In this document: positions 17,101-27,200 of the stretch, piece after piece
Position numbering within the stretch: the stretch's first letter is position 1
How the letters are laid out: each line of letters begins with the position of its first letter
Source: Fimenecus sp045593555
Lineage (GTDB): Bacteria > Bacillota > Clostridia > Oscillospirales > Acutalibacteraceae
Direction of reading: 5' to 3'
Length of the DNA: 64,000 nt
Assembly (NCBI GenBank): GCA_045593555.1
Contig: JAZNWU010000029.1
Coordinates: 17,069-81,068, forward strand
Program-made: the position numbers and the translations under genes
Notes under the pieces: model-generated
Database searches by the model: none
Told to the model about the DNA's origin: nothing
Seen by the model: only the letters and a program-made list of their open reading frames with translations

Positions 17101-17496
17101 ATGAAAAAAGTATTATCACTAATTTTTGCTCTTATTTTTATTATCACAATGTTTTCTGCTTGCAATAATGATGAATTTAGAATTGAGGATTTTGAATGGA
17201 AACTTACTTCTGTAACAAAGCTTGATGAAAAGGAATTAAATATATCAGCAGATAATGTAATTCTTACAGCCAATGATGGTGAACTTTTGCTTTGGGATAA
17301 GACTAATAACGAAACTTTTAATGGTGCTTATGAGGAATTACTTGTTACAGACAATTCCGATGACTACAAGATTTTCCTTGATGGTAAAGAAGGATATATT
17401 AATGTAACAAAAACTATCTATGAAGATAAAAATGAAGAACCTTTATTGATAATGACTATTGACGGTTATGATTTGTATTTTAAGGAGGTTACATAA
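17101..17496 (+). CDS. Small lipoprotein of unknown function
   Basis: A 131-aa lipoprotein: signal segment residues 3-20, lipobox FSAC with Cys21. The mature part is acidic with alternating hydrophobic residues, consistent with a small beta-barrel such as the lipocalin-like domains of many clostridial lipoproteins, though no family is recognised. It starts three bases after the yolD-like stop and its own stop overlaps the next ATG (TAATG), so the three genes are probably cotranscribed. Confidence 0.75.
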   Translation: MKKVLSLIFALIFIITMFSACNNDEFRIEDFEWKLTSVTKLDEKELNISADNVILTANDGELLLWDKTNNETFNGAYEELLVTDNSDDYKIFLDGKEGYINVTKTIYEDKNEEPLLIMTIDGYDLYFKEVT

Positions 17497-17828
17497 TGGC
17501 AAAGTTTGAAAAGACCGTTCACGGAAATTTTGATGAAATTCTCAGCAAAATTGAAAGAGGCATACTCAATGGAAGTTTGTCGGCATCCTTAGAGGAAAAG
17601 AGCGATTTTCAAAGTGAAAATTCCCGTTGCAGTGTCCGTGTTTTTGAAAGATACAGCTATACAGGAAGTAACCGTGTAAGCCTTAGTGTTACACTTTTTA
17701 CAGATAATTCTTCTGATGATATTTTTGTTTCAGGTATTACAACAGGTGGCAGTCAGGCGATGTTTTTTAAGATGAACACCGTTGGAGAGGAAGCATTTCT
17801 TGATAAACTGATAGAAATTTTACCCTGA
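17496..17828 (+). CDS. DUF6054-like small protein
   Basis: A 110-aa cytoplasmic protein with the pattern of the DUF6054 family (N-terminal 'VHGNFDEILSKIERGI' helix, central 'CSVRVFERYSYTG..RVSLSVTLF' strands, and a Gly-rich SGITTGGSQAMFFK stretch). Function is unknown. Its ATG overlaps the upstream lipoprotein's stop. Confidence 0.7.
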   Translation: MAKFEKTVHGNFDEILSKIERGILNGSLSASLEEKSDFQSENSRCSVRVFERYSYTGSNRVSLSVTLFTDNSSDDIFVSGITTGGSQAMFFKMNTVGEEAFLDKLIEILP

Positions 17829-17853
17829 CAATAAAAATATTTTCTGTTTATTA

Positions 17854-17881
17854 TTGCAAAAGAAAAATTTAATAGTATAAT
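17854..17881 (+). promoter_or_regulatory. Promoter of the DUF2804 gene
   Basis: TTGCAA (17854-17859), a 16-base spacer and TATAAT (17876-17881). Confidence 0.55.
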
Positions 17882-17909
17882 TATTTTAAGGGAAATTTTT
17901 AAGGGAGAG

Positions 17910-19004
17910 ATGAAAATGGAAAAAACCTATGTTCCTTTCTGGGATTGGAAAGAAAAATCAAAGCAGACTGAGTACACAGAAAGCACACCACTTCTTAATG
18001 CTGACGGAACTCTTAATGCTAAAGGTTGGGCAAGACATAATGTATTCGAGTATGACCGTAACCTTGTTAAAACAGGTGTTATGAGTCGTAAGGAATGGGA
18101 CTTTTATCAGGTTTCAGACGGAAAATATATGGTGCAGTTGAGCTTTGCTAATATCAACATTGGCGGTTATGTTTCAGCAAAACTTGTTGACCTTGTTAAT
18201 GGTAAAGAGATTATTGACTGTTCACAGTTTTTCCTCGGTGGCAACAAGCATGTTCCACCTGCAAAGGGTGATGTTCCTAATCGCTACAGAGATAAAATCG
18301 GTAAGGCTGATTTTGATTTTGATACAAAGGAAACTGAAAGAACTTTATGGTTCAGATGTCCTACAAAGGACAGAGGTGTTGTTGAGTGTAATTTCAAGAT
18401 GGATATTATGCCTGGACTTGAAAATATCACAACTGTTTTGCCTTTTGATGAAGACCCTACAAGATATTTCATGACAACAAAACAAACTTGTATGCCTTGT
18501 GAAGGTACTATGAGAATCGGTAATGATACATACACATTTACAAAAGATACTGCATTCGGTCATCTTGACTGGGGTAGAGTTAATACTATTCATGAAATGG
18601 TATGGTATTGGGGTATGGGTGCAACACATCTTACCGATGAGAATGGTGAAAAGCATACATTTGGTTTTGAAATAACATGGGCAATCGGTAATGAGAGTAA
18701 TGCTACTGAAACATGTCTTTTCTATGATGGAAAAGTTCACAAACTTGGTGCTGTTGATGTTGAAACATTCCCTAAGGATGATAAATATATGGAACCTTGG
18801 AAATTCATTTCTGAGGACGGCAGATTTAACCTTGTAATGACACCTACATTTGACTATCATACTGACCTTGACCTGAAAATTGGCAGAATGCATGCTCATC
18901 AGGTACACGGTAACTGGAATGGCAATGTTATTCTTGATGACGGTACAAAACTTGAAATCAAGGATATGTATGCTTTCTGTGAATATGTAGAAAACAGATG
19001 GTAA
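17910..19004 (+). CDS. DUF2804 domain-containing protein
   Basis: A 364-aa protein matching the DUF2804 pattern: an N-terminal 'ARHNVFEYDRNLVK' segment, a central 'EC.FKMDI...TTVLPFDEDPTRYFMTTKQTCMPCEG' region given here in pieces, and a 'FGHLDWGRV' motif with several Trp and His residues. The fold is probably a beta-rich lipocalin-like (SnoaL/AttH-related) domain with unknown ligand. It has its own promoter and a strong terminator. An AGGGAGAG site precedes ATG 17916 or 17910; the latter is annotated. Confidence 0.8.
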   Translation: MKMEKTYVPFWDWKEKSKQTEYTESTPLLNADGTLNAKGWARHNVFEYDRNLVKTGVMSRKEWDFYQVSDGKYMVQLSFANINIGGYVSAKLVDLVNGKEIIDCSQFFLGGNKHVPPAKGDVPNRYRDKIGKADFDFDTKETERTLWFRCPTKDRGVVECNFKMDIMPGLENITTVLPFDEDPTRYFMTTKQTCMPCEGTMRIGNDTYTFTKDTAFGHLDWGRVNTIHEMVWYWGMGATHLTDENGEKHTFGFEITWAIGNESNATETCLFYDGKVHKLGAVDVETFPKDDKYMEPWKFISEDGRFNLVMTPTFDYHTDLDLKIGRMHAHQVHGNWNGNVILDDGTKLEIKDMYAFCEYVENRW

Positions 19005-19020
19005 TATAAATGAATTTTAT

Positions 19021-19055
19021 ACAGAGAAGATTTCACTAATCTTCTCTGTTTTTTC
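19021..19055 (+). terminator. Terminator of the DUF2804 gene
   Basis: A 10-bp stem ACAGAGAAGA / TCTTCTCTGT followed by TTTTTCT. Confidence 0.85.
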
Positions 19056-19137
19056 TTGTGTAGTATGTATAATTGTCAATATACGGACGATATGCTATAA
19101 TGTAGTTGTTAAGTAATATATGAAAAGAGGATGGGAA

Positions 19138-20109
19138 ATGGCAAAACAACAACTGACTCCTGAACAATACAAGGAGAAAATGGAAAAGAAAGCATTAAAG
19201 GCTGAAAACTTTTCAAACACTTTCCTTTCAGCAATTGCAGTTTTACTTGCTGTTACAATTACTTTCAGTGTTGTTTTAACTGCACATATTTTTGCAGAAA
19301 AAATAAAGAAAAATACTGTTACAGTAAATACTGGTGTTCAGCAGAATACAAATAATGATTCTGTCATTCCGGACGATTCAACCATTACTGATGATTCAAC
19401 AATTTCAGATATTGGTGGAGTTGATGAGCCTGAAGATGTTGTGATTTCTGATGCTCCGTCAGTTAATACTGAAAAACCTGATGCTGGTAAAGAACAGGAA
19501 GGTGCATTCGCTTCAACCGAAGAAATGGTTGCATATTTTAATAAGTGTGCAAATAAAGTAAAAACAGATGCTACAAAGGTAGTAAAAAACTATGAAAAAA
19601 GAATTGTTGGTGAGCTTGTACTGCCTGCTGTTCTCCAGTCAACTGCTGACAGCTTTCTTAAGAAATATATGACAGACGATACAGAACCGATTATTTATGA
19701 CACAAAGGAGGAAATAAGAGATAATTTCCTTGTTCCGAAACAGGACTATGTAAGCTGTCTAAAGGCTTCTGATGTTGCAAAGGCAGAATGTAAAGACAAC
19801 GGTAAGGAATATGTGATTTATTTCAAACTCAAGGATGAGAAAAATCCGAAATCAGGTTCAGGTGTAGGTTCAGTTTGTGATGTTATTGAAACATATGAGG
19901 TCACAGAAAAAGCACCGGATTTCCTTAAAGAATTCTCGACAAACTATTATGATTGTGAAGTTACAGCAACAATAGATAAGGCAACAGGCAGAATGACTCA
20001 TGCAGTTTATTCAACTCCGTTAATACTTAATGTTGTTGTAAGTTTGTTCGGTACTCATTCAGCTAGTGTAGGTCTTACATTTGTAAAGGATTTTTCAATT
20101 ACATACTAA
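19138..20109 (+). CDS. Membrane-anchored protein of unknown function
   Basis: A 323-aa protein. The N-terminal 25 residues are charged; one membrane helix follows (about residues 33-55), then an acidic, Ser/Thr/Asp-rich linker, and an extracytoplasmic domain from about residue 125 with no family recognised. The frame is open from 19120, but AGAGG at 19126-19130 is the site for ATG 19138. Topology (N-in, linker, C-out) resembles cell-wall-facing proteins. A CCCTGATA hairpin terminator follows. Confidence 0.7.
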   Translation: MAKQQLTPEQYKEKMEKKALKAENFSNTFLSAIAVLLAVTITFSVVLTAHIFAEKIKKNTVTVNTGVQQNTNNDSVIPDDSTITDDSTISDIGGVDEPEDVVISDAPSVNTEKPDAGKEQEGAFASTEEMVAYFNKCANKVKTDATKVVKNYEKRIVGELVLPAVLQSTADSFLKKYMTDDTEPIIYDTKEEIRDNFLVPKQDYVSCLKASDVAKAECKDNGKEYVIYFKLKDEKNPKSGSGVGSVCDVIETYEVTEKAPDFLKEFSTNYYDCEVTATIDKATGRMTHAVYSTPLILNVVVSLFGTHSASVGLTFVKDFSITY

Positions 20110-20120
20110 GTTTAAAGATG

Positions 20121-20148
20121 CCCTGATAATGAAAAATATCAGGGTTTT
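20121..20148 (+). terminator. Terminator after the membrane protein gene
   Basis: An 8-bp stem CCCTGATA / TATCAGGG followed by TTTTC. Confidence 0.8.
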
Positions 20149-20196
20149 CTTATGTGTCTGTAACCATATAAACAACACAATTTGAATTTGTGTGTA

Positions 20197-20225
20197 TTGA
20201 CATTATCTGGTATGAGTGATAAAAT
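20197..20225 (+). promoter_or_regulatory. Promoter of secreted protein gene at 20284
   Basis: TTGACA (20197-20202), a 17-base spacer and TAAAAT (20220-20225). Confidence 0.65.
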
Positions 20226-20283
20226 TTAACTTGATTGGATAGTTCAATTTTAATTATAAATAATAGAGTAAGGAGAAAGAATT

Positions 20284-21519
20284 ATGAAGAAAGTTTTATC
20301 AGTTTTTCTTGCATTTGTTATGATTTTTTCAATTGCTTCAGTTTCGGCTATGGCTGCTGATGAGATTGAATCAGATTTTACTATGACTGTCGGAGAAACA
20401 AAGACAGTACAACTCCCCGGTACAACAGAACACACAGATTTTATTATTATTAAGTTTGTTCCTGTAGGAAGTGGCTTGGTTGCAATCAGTTCTGATTCAC
20501 CGGAAGATGTTGAGAGCGACCCTGTTCTTGAAGTGTATGATGACCAGATGAATGAGCTTTTAGCAGAAGCTGACGATAATGATTCTGACCGTGATTTCTA
20601 TCTTGAATTTGATTGTGAAGCAGGCGAAGTTTACTATCTTGCAATATACAATTTGAAGGAAGCTACAACATGGGATGTTTCTATTTCATGTTTCCACGAA
20701 AGATACGAAAATGGTGTTTGTGTTACATGTCTTGCATTATGTAACCACACTATAGGTGATAACCTTGTTGGTTGTTGTCCTTGTGGTTTGTTATTTTTTG
20801 GCTTGAATATTAAAGACGGTAATTCAGTTTCAATGTTTTCTAACAACGATTATATATGGTTTAAGTTTGAGCCTGAAGAAACAGCAGCATATCTTTTAAC
20901 TTCAGATAATACTGTCGGTGGAAAAATAACTGATGTGTCTTCAGACCCTGCAGTTATAGTTGTTGATGAGACAGGTAATTTCATTCTTGCTTCTGACGAT
21001 GACATCAGTGAAGATAACTATAATTTTGCTCTTCCTTATGAATTTGAGGAAGGCGAAAGATATTTTATTGGTGTTTGTGATAACAACGATGAAGCTAACG
21101 GTTGGGTATTCACACTTAATAAAGCTACTTCTCATACAGTTGAGGTAGAAGAAACAGTAGAAAATGAAGATGGAACAACTACAACTGTAATAACAACGGT
21201 TGTTCATGAACTCACATATATCCCTGAACAGGAAGCAACTTGTGAAATGGCTGGTCATTCAACAGCACTCTATTGTGAAACATGTGATGAATACCTTGCA
21301 GGTAATCGTGATTATGGCATGGCAGAGGAATGTAAAGACGACGATGAAGATAACCACTGTGACTGGTGTGACAGAATAATGGTTGAAGAAGAACCGGTAG
21401 AATGTTCATGCGACTGTCATGCAACAGGTCTTACAAAACTGTTCTTCAATATTAAACTCTTCTTCCAGAAGCTTTTCCGTCTTAATTCAGTTTGCACTTG
21501 TGGTGAACGTCATTATTAA
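20284..21519 (+). CDS. Secreted protein with a Cys-rich C-terminal tail
   Basis: A 411-aa exported protein. Residues 1-24 form a signal peptide (cleavage after AMA). Two pre-peptidase-C-like beta domains appear (about 28-130 and 175-290; both with 'YxF.AEAGExYYLxxY' style strands). A Cys-rich stretch follows. The last about 38 residues hold CxCxCH-x2-G, an aromatic FF..KLFF helix and a closing CTCGERHY; the same tail type ends the 1100-aa protein at 24235. No enzyme motif is seen, so a surface or adhesion role is likely (inference). Confidence 0.75.
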   Translation: MKKVLSVFLAFVMIFSIASVSAMAADEIESDFTMTVGETKTVQLPGTTEHTDFIIIKFVPVGSGLVAISSDSPEDVESDPVLEVYDDQMNELLAEADDNDSDRDFYLEFDCEAGEVYYLAIYNLKEATTWDVSISCFHERYENGVCVTCLALCNHTIGDNLVGCCPCGLLFFGLNIKDGNSVSMFSNNDYIWFKFEPEETAAYLLTSDNTVGGKITDVSSDPAVIVVDETGNFILASDDDISEDNYNFALPYEFEEGERYFIGVCDNNDEANGWVFTLNKATSHTVEVEETVENEDGTTTTVITTVVHELTYIPEQEATCEMAGHSTALYCETCDEYLAGNRDYGMAEECKDDDEDNHCDWCDRIMVEEEPVECSCDCHATGLTKLFFNIKLFFQKLFRLNSVCTCGERHY

Positions 21520-21537
21520 TATATAAATATAAAGATT

Positions 21538-21576
21538 AAAAAACTGATTTCGTTTTGAAACGGAGTCAGTTTTTGT
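21538..21576 (+). terminator. Terminator of the secreted protein gene
   Basis: AAAACTGA pairs with TCAGTTTT across an inner TCGTTT/AAACGG pairing; T residues follow. Confidence 0.75.
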
Positions 21577-21610
21577 TTTCATTCTGAATGTAGGATTATG
21601 AGGAGATATT

Positions 21611-22315
21611 ATGAACAGACCTTATATTATTTGCCATATGGTAACATCAATTGACGGAAAGGTGACAGGAAATTTTCTTTTTAAACCGGAATGTGAAAAA
21701 GCTACTGAAATTTATTACGGGATTAACAGAAATCTTAAATCAAATGGTTTTATCTGTGGTCGTGTCACAATGGAAGGCAGTTTCACAGGTGGCTGGTATC
21801 CCGATTTGTCACAATATGAACCGGCAAAAGACAAAACGGACTTTATTCTTAACAAGGAAAATATGAGTGGGTTTTATGCAATCGCTTTTGACCCAAAAGG
21901 GAAATTAGGGTGGAAATCAAACAAAATTATTGACCCTGACGGTGACCCGGGATATGACGGTGCACAGATTATCGAGGTGTTAACTGAACAAGCAGATGAC
22001 CGTTACCTTTCATACCTTATTGAAATGAAAATTCCGTTTATTATTGCAGGAAAAAAGGAAATCAATGTTGATTTGGCACTGTTTAAATTGAAAGACCTCG
22101 TAGATTGCGATACTTTGCTTCTTGAAGGTGGCAGTATTATCAATGGTTCATTCCAGAGAGCTGATGCGATTGACGAATTGAGCCTTGTTGTAGCACCTTT
22201 GGTTGCAGATAAAGATGATAAGCCTTTATTTACTGATAGTACACTTTCAAATTATGAACTTTTAAATGCAGATACAAAAGATGGTTGCGTAGTTTTGAAT
22301 TATAAGAGAAAATAA
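21611..22315 (+). CDS. RibD C-terminal / dihydrofolate reductase-like protein
   Basis: A 234-aa protein of the bacterial bifunctional deaminase-reductase C-terminal family (RibD-C fold), predicted to use NADPH. The 'MVTSIDGKVTG' segment near residues 10-20, GRVTMEG, and the C-terminal LLLEGGSIINGSFQ (nucleotide-binding GG) are visible. It lacks a deaminase domain and is not near riboflavin genes, so its substrate is unknown. AGGAG precedes ATG 21611. Confidence 0.82.
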   Translation: MNRPYIICHMVTSIDGKVTGNFLFKPECEKATEIYYGINRNLKSNGFICGRVTMEGSFTGGWYPDLSQYEPAKDKTDFILNKENMSGFYAIAFDPKGKLGWKSNKIIDPDGDPGYDGAQIIEVLTEQADDRYLSYLIEMKIPFIIAGKKEINVDLALFKLKDLVDCDTLLLEGGSIINGSFQRADAIDELSLVVAPLVADKDDKPLFTDSTLSNYELLNADTKDGCVVLNYKRK

Positions 22316-22327
22316 GATAAAAAATTA

Positions 22328-22362
22328 AGCCTTGAGAACTTTTTAGGTTCCCAAGGCTTTTT
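22328..22362. terminator. Bidirectional terminator
   Basis: AGCCTTG...CAAGGCT stem with inner AAC/GTT pairing, T/A-rich on both sides, between convergent genes. Confidence 0.75.
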
Positions 22363-22371
22363 CAATTTGCA

Positions 22372-23247
22372 TTATTTTGCAGTTTTCATTCTGATAATAT
22401 CTCTGTAACTAACTAATTCAACGCCGTGAGTATTGAGATATTTTTCGGTTTCAGGGTCTTTCATAACCTGATATTCCCAAACTCTCTGTTCCCAGAGTGG
22501 TACGATTGACTTGAGTTCATCTGTTTCAAGTGCAGGATGAACATAAGTTTCAGTAATTCCTTCAGGAATGTTGCACCAGATATCAAGAATCTTCTTTCTG
22601 TAACTTTCATAAGAGTCTGTTGGCATTACATCCCAGTCAGGAAAAAGAAGATAGTCAGGCATAATAACATTATATTTCTTACCCCAGCTTCTTGAAAGAA
22701 GAGTACAAGCATTCCAAAGGAAGAATGGAGTGCCTCGCGGAGCAACACGCTTGTCTGCAGAAGTAAACATACGGAAAGCGTATCCGTAATCACCACAAAC
22801 ACGAAGTGTCATTTTAAGAAGTGAAAATCTGCCTGTAAGATGTCCGTATAATGAACCCATGTGGTTATCAACGTGAGATGGCTTCATTCCCCATGAGTGA
22901 GCAAGGTCAATCTGTGCTCTGATTTCTTTTTCAATTTCGTCATATTTACCGTATTTGTCAGCATCTTCACCTGTGTGCCACATATAGCCTTCTTTGTCGT
23001 GAAGACTTGGACCATTTGTCAATGCCTTCCAACGATATGTTTCCCATTCTGCTGTTGTAGTAAGATGAACACCAATAGCGTATTCAGGGTGAGCAATTGA
23101 AAAATCAACAGCTTCTTTTGCAGCAGGACAAGGCATCATAATTGTTGAAGATTTAAGTCTGCCTGATTTGAAAAGGTCAAAAATTGCCTCGTTGGCACTA
23201 TGACACATGCCAAAGTCGTCAGCATTAACCAATAGATATTTTCCCAT
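22372..23247 (-). CDS. YdjC/ChbG-type carbohydrate deacetylase
   Basis: A 291-aa protein of the ChbG/YdjC family, metal-dependent deacetylases of N-acetylated oligosaccharides. Metal ligands are suggested by NADDFGMC (residues 7-14), HxxD-like HVDNHMGSLYGH, and the N-terminal half's GVHLTTT. Chitobiose is the classical substrate in ChbG; the substrate here is unknown. It is transcribed divergently from a TetR regulator with two operators, so that regulator may control it (inference). Confidence 0.82.
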   Translation of the reverse strand: MGKYLLVNADDFGMCHSANEAIFDLFKSGRLKSSTIMMPCPAAKEAVDFSIAHPEYAIGVHLTTTAEWETYRWKALTNGPSLHDKEGYMWHTGEDADKYGKYDEIEKEIRAQIDLAHSWGMKPSHVDNHMGSLYGHLTGRFSLLKMTLRVCGDYGYAFRMFTSADKRVAPRGTPFFLWNACTLLSRSWGKKYNVIMPDYLLFPDWDVMPTDSYESYRKKILDIWCNIPEGITETYVHPALETDELKSIVPLWEQRVWEYQVMKDPETEKYLNTHGVELVSYRDIIRMKTAK

Positions 23248-23395
23248 AATATCACACCTTAAAATAAATTGTTAACATAATAATAACATATAAAAATTCC
23301 TTTTTCAACCATAAATATTACGGATAAGAACAAAAGTAAAATATTTTTTAGTAAATATTAACATAAAAGATTGTTAAAATTGTAACAATTTACAA

Positions 23396-23424
23396 TTGAC
23401 AAAAATTAGTACGCGTACTAAAAT
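23396..23424 (+). promoter_or_regulatory. Promoter of the TetR gene
   Basis: TTGACA (23396-23401), a 17-base spacer and TAAAAT (23419-23424). A perfect palindrome fills most of the spacer. Confidence 0.75.
23406..23421. promoter_or_regulatory. TetR-type operator 1
   Basis: TTAGTACGCGTACTAA is a perfect 16-bp palindrome between -35 and -10 of the TetR promoter, the classical position for repression. Confidence 0.8.
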
Positions 23425-23435
23425 TATATAAGAAA

Positions 23436-23451
23436 ATAGTAAGCATACTAA
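23436..23451. promoter_or_regulatory. TetR-type operator 2
   Basis: ATAGTAAGCATACTAA matches operator 1 in the pattern TAGTAnGCnTACTA, 30 bases downstream (about three helical turns), just past the transcription start. Confidence 0.75.
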
Positions 23452-23479
23452 TTTGCTGAAAAATCGGGAGGTGTGTGTT

Positions 23480-24193
23480 CTGGAACATAAAAAGGTGACA
23501 CACAGAAAAACCAATAAGACAATACACGAAATAGCTTATGTGGCTGCGAAAAACTTTCTTGAAAAAGGTTTTACAAACACTTCGGCAAAGTCAATTTGTT
23601 CAGAACTTAATATAAGTCCCGGTAATTTGACTTTTTATTATCCCACAAAGGAACATATTCTGCTTGAAATTACAAAAGTGATTACTGAATTTCACACTAT
23701 TACAATAGAATCGGCAAGAGATAAATATAACGATAGCCTTTTTGCATATTGTTTAGAGATAACACTTCAGATTGTTCTTTGTGAGCATAACGAAATAATC
23801 CGTGACTTTTATCTTGCAATTTATACTAACCCGATGACAATGCATTTTGTAAAAGAATGGACAGCAGAAAAAAATTACAATTTGTTGAAAGAACGATTAC
23901 CTGATTGGTCGTTAGAGAGATTTTACAGAGCAGAACGAGTCAATTGCTGTATTGAACGAAGTGCATTGACTGAGCCTTGTACAGAAGATTATCCTATCGA
24001 GGATAAAATAAGACTTGTTCTCACTTGTCTGTTAAAGATTTTTGATATACCACAAAATGACCGTGAACGAGTAATCAAGCAAGTGCTGGAGTCGAATTAT
24101 TCCGATATTGTAGATAATGGATTCAATCAATTTAAAGAATACATATTATCCAGATTGCAACAAGATATCGACAACGCATCTCAGGATGGATAA
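23480..24193 (+). CDS. TetR-family transcriptional regulator
   Basis: A TetR-type repressor: an N-terminal HTH (IHEIAYVAAKNFLEKGFTNTS...NISPGNLTFYYPTK) and a C-terminal ligand/dimer domain. The start is uncertain: the frame is open from a TTG at 23453, but the GGGAGG ribosome site (23466-23471) is placed for CTG 23480, eight bases further; no ATG or better GTG exists. Two palindromes matching each other lie in its promoter, so it likely represses itself. It could also control the divergent deacetylase or the secreted protein gene 41 bases downstream. Confidence 0.8.
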   Translation: MEHKKVTHRKTNKTIHEIAYVAAKNFLEKGFTNTSAKSICSELNISPGNLTFYYPTKEHILLEITKVITEFHTITIESARDKYNDSLFAYCLEITLQIVLCEHNEIIRDFYLAIYTNPMTMHFVKEWTAEKNYNLLKERLPDWSLERFYRAERVNCCIERSALTEPCTEDYPIEDKIRLVLTCLLKIFDIPQNDRERVIKQVLESNYSDIVDNGFNQFKEYILSRLQQDIDNASQDG

Positions 24194-24234
24194 AAATTAA
24201 TCAGTCAATTTAAACCTTTAAAGGAGGAAATATT

Positions 24235-27200
24235 ATGAAAAAAACAATGAAAAAGACATTGGCAATAGTTCTTGCAATCTTTATGATTGTTTCAACTGTT
24301 CCAGTGGCGTTCGCAGCAACAGAGGTTGCTAACGGTACAGCAGGTGAAGGCATCACCTGGGTCCTTGACAGTGACGGTACACTCACTATCAGCGGTACAG
24401 GTGAAATGGATACAAGTTGGTATTCACCACCTTGGCAAGAATACAACGACTTAATCAAAAATATTGTTGTTGAAGAAGGTGTTACAGAAGTTTCTGACAC
24501 TGCTTTTGCTTATGCAGAAAATCTTGTGACTGTTTCTCTTCCGTCAACAGTTACATACATTGATACGCTGGCTTTTTGGTCTAACTATAGCCTTGAATCA
24601 ATAAATGTGGCTGAAGAAAATACAACATATAAAGATATTGATGGTGTTCTTTTTACAGAGGACGAAAAGACTCTTGTGGCATATCCTGCAAATAAATCAG
24701 GTACTGAATACACAATTCCTGCTAATGTTACAACAATTGAAGAGTCTGCATTTTCATTCAATATATCACTTGAATCATTAACAATACCTGATACAGTAAC
24801 GACTCTTGGCGAATATACTTTTGAGAGTTCTGAGCTTGACACAATAATAGTTGGAAACGGTATTACAGAAATTTCAAGGGGTTGTTTTGCTCGTTCTTCT
24901 GTTAAAACTGTTGTCATTTCTGATTCAGTAAAAGCAATTAATTATGCTGCATTCTGGGATGCCTACGAACTTGAAACATTGATTATTGGTTCGGGTGTTG
25001 AAACAATTGATAGTTATTTCCTGAGATACACCGACAGCCTTTCAGCTGTTCATTATAAGGGCACACAGGAAACTTGGGATGCAATTTCAATCAATGAAGA
25101 AAACGCAGACCTTAACAGTAAAACACTTCATTTCATTTCAGCGGATTCTTATAAAGCTCAGGTAGCTGCCACTTGTGCTGACGGTCATACAGCAGGTTAT
25201 TACTGTGATGAATGTAATGCATACTTAACAGGTGAAGTAATTCCTGCAGTTGATGAACATACACCTGGTGCAGAAGTTGAAGAAAATGTTGCTGCTCCTG
25301 ATTGTACAACAGCAGGTAGCAAGGATGTTGTAACTTATTGTACAGTTTGTGGCGAAGAAGTAAGTCGTGAAACAGTAGAAACAGCAGAAGCACTTGGTCA
25401 TACATCCGGCGAAGCAGTTGAAGAAAATATTGTTGCTCCTGATTGTACAACACCAGGTAGCAAGGTTGTTGTAACTTATTGTACAGTTTGTGGCGAAGAA
25501 GCAAGTCGTGAAACAGTAGAAACAGCAGAAGCACTTGGCCATACACCTGGTGAAGCAGTTGAAGAAAACATTGTTTCTCCTGATTGTACAACACCAGGTA
25601 GCAAGGATGTTGTAACTTATTGTACAGTTTGTGGCGAAGAAGCAAGCCGTGAAACAGTAGAAACAGCAGAAGCACTTGGTCACGATTGGAATAACAGCGT
25701 TTGTGATACTTGTGGTGAAACTTGTGCTCACAATGATAATGACTATGACGAAATCTGTGATGACTGTGGTGCAGAAGTCCTTATTGAGGCAGTTGAACTT
25801 GATGAAACAAATACTGTTTATATTCCGGAAGAACATGTAGATGTTGTTGTTAAGTTCACACCTACAGAAACAGGCGAATATGTAATTTATTCTGATAACG
25901 GTGGCGATGATGAGAATATCGACCCTTATGTTGATATTTATGATAGCAATGGTGACGAAGTTGAAGACGACGATGACCATAACGGTTCATATAACTTCTA
26001 TTGTATCTTTGAGGCAGAAGCAGGCGAAACATATTACATAGAATTAAGCTGTTATGATGGTGATGTTGAATACGATTATACTATTGAAAAACATGTGGAT
26101 ATTTCACATCAGCCAACAGCAGGCGAGCCTTATGTTGAACTTACATGGGATGTTGATGCAGACTATCAATGGTATAGTGTTGAAGTAGGAGATGCAGAAG
26201 CAACAGACGAAAATGTCGAAGCATATTCATATGATGGTGAAACTGCAACTTATGATTCTGAAAATGGCTGGACACCGATTATTGATGCAGACAATTACTA
26301 CAGCAGTGCAACACTCGAGCTTGAAGAGGGTGACACAGTTGTTGTTGAATTTGCAGAGAGTGGTTTCGGACGGTTTGGCTTTTATGATTGGGAACAGGGT
26401 AACGAAAGTGGCAATGGTAGTGAAATCGATGGTATTCTTACTTATGAATGTACAATAGATGAAGACGGAGTTTACACTTTTTTTACTAAATATCCTTTAG
26501 CACACAAAATATATGCCAATATTAAAGATTATGTAGTAATTGAAGGCGAAACAGAAGCAACTTTACAAAATACTGAAATCGGCACAAAATATGCTTGTAA
26601 AGTTACACTTGAAAATGGTGATGTCTTAACATCAGATGGTTTTGAAAATGTTTATGCAATTACACATCAGCCAACAACAGAAGAACCTTATGTTGAGCTC
26701 AATGATGACACAGATGCAACATATCAGTGGTATTCAGTTAAAGAAAAAACAGTAGAAATTACAGATGAAAATGCTGAAGGTCGTTATGCTGATGGTGACG
26801 AGTGTGCAACTTATGATGCAAATGATGGTTGGACAGGTGTAGCACATGCAGGTACAGATGAAACAAACTTCTTTAAAGTAGAGCTTGAAGCAGGGCAACA
26901 GGTTTCAATGTCTATTAGTGAAGATGTAAGTGAATTTGGAATTTGGTCTGATAATGGTAATGATGATTATTGGTATGATCTTGAAGCAAATGAAACTGTT
27001 TACTTTACAGCAAGTGCTGATGATACATATTATGTATATGCATATTGTAGTAATGATGCGAGAGTAAGAGCGTATACTGTTGAATATGAATACACTGCAA
27101 TCAACGGCGAAACAGATGCTCTTTATGCTCCGACAGAAGAAGGTCTTTACGCTTGCGAAGTAACTTTCGCTGATGATACAACAGAAATGTCAGATATGTT

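Noticed and set aside
25258..25680. Tandem repeats considered as a CRISPR array
   Set aside because: Units are 141 bp, contiguous, in frame and coding; there are no spacers of even length and no cas genes.
25133..25980. Long antisense ORFs opposite the Cys-rich repeats of the LRR protein
   Set aside because: They arise from repeat composition, have low-complexity Leu/Cys/Phe content and no ribosome site, and lie inside a clear gene.
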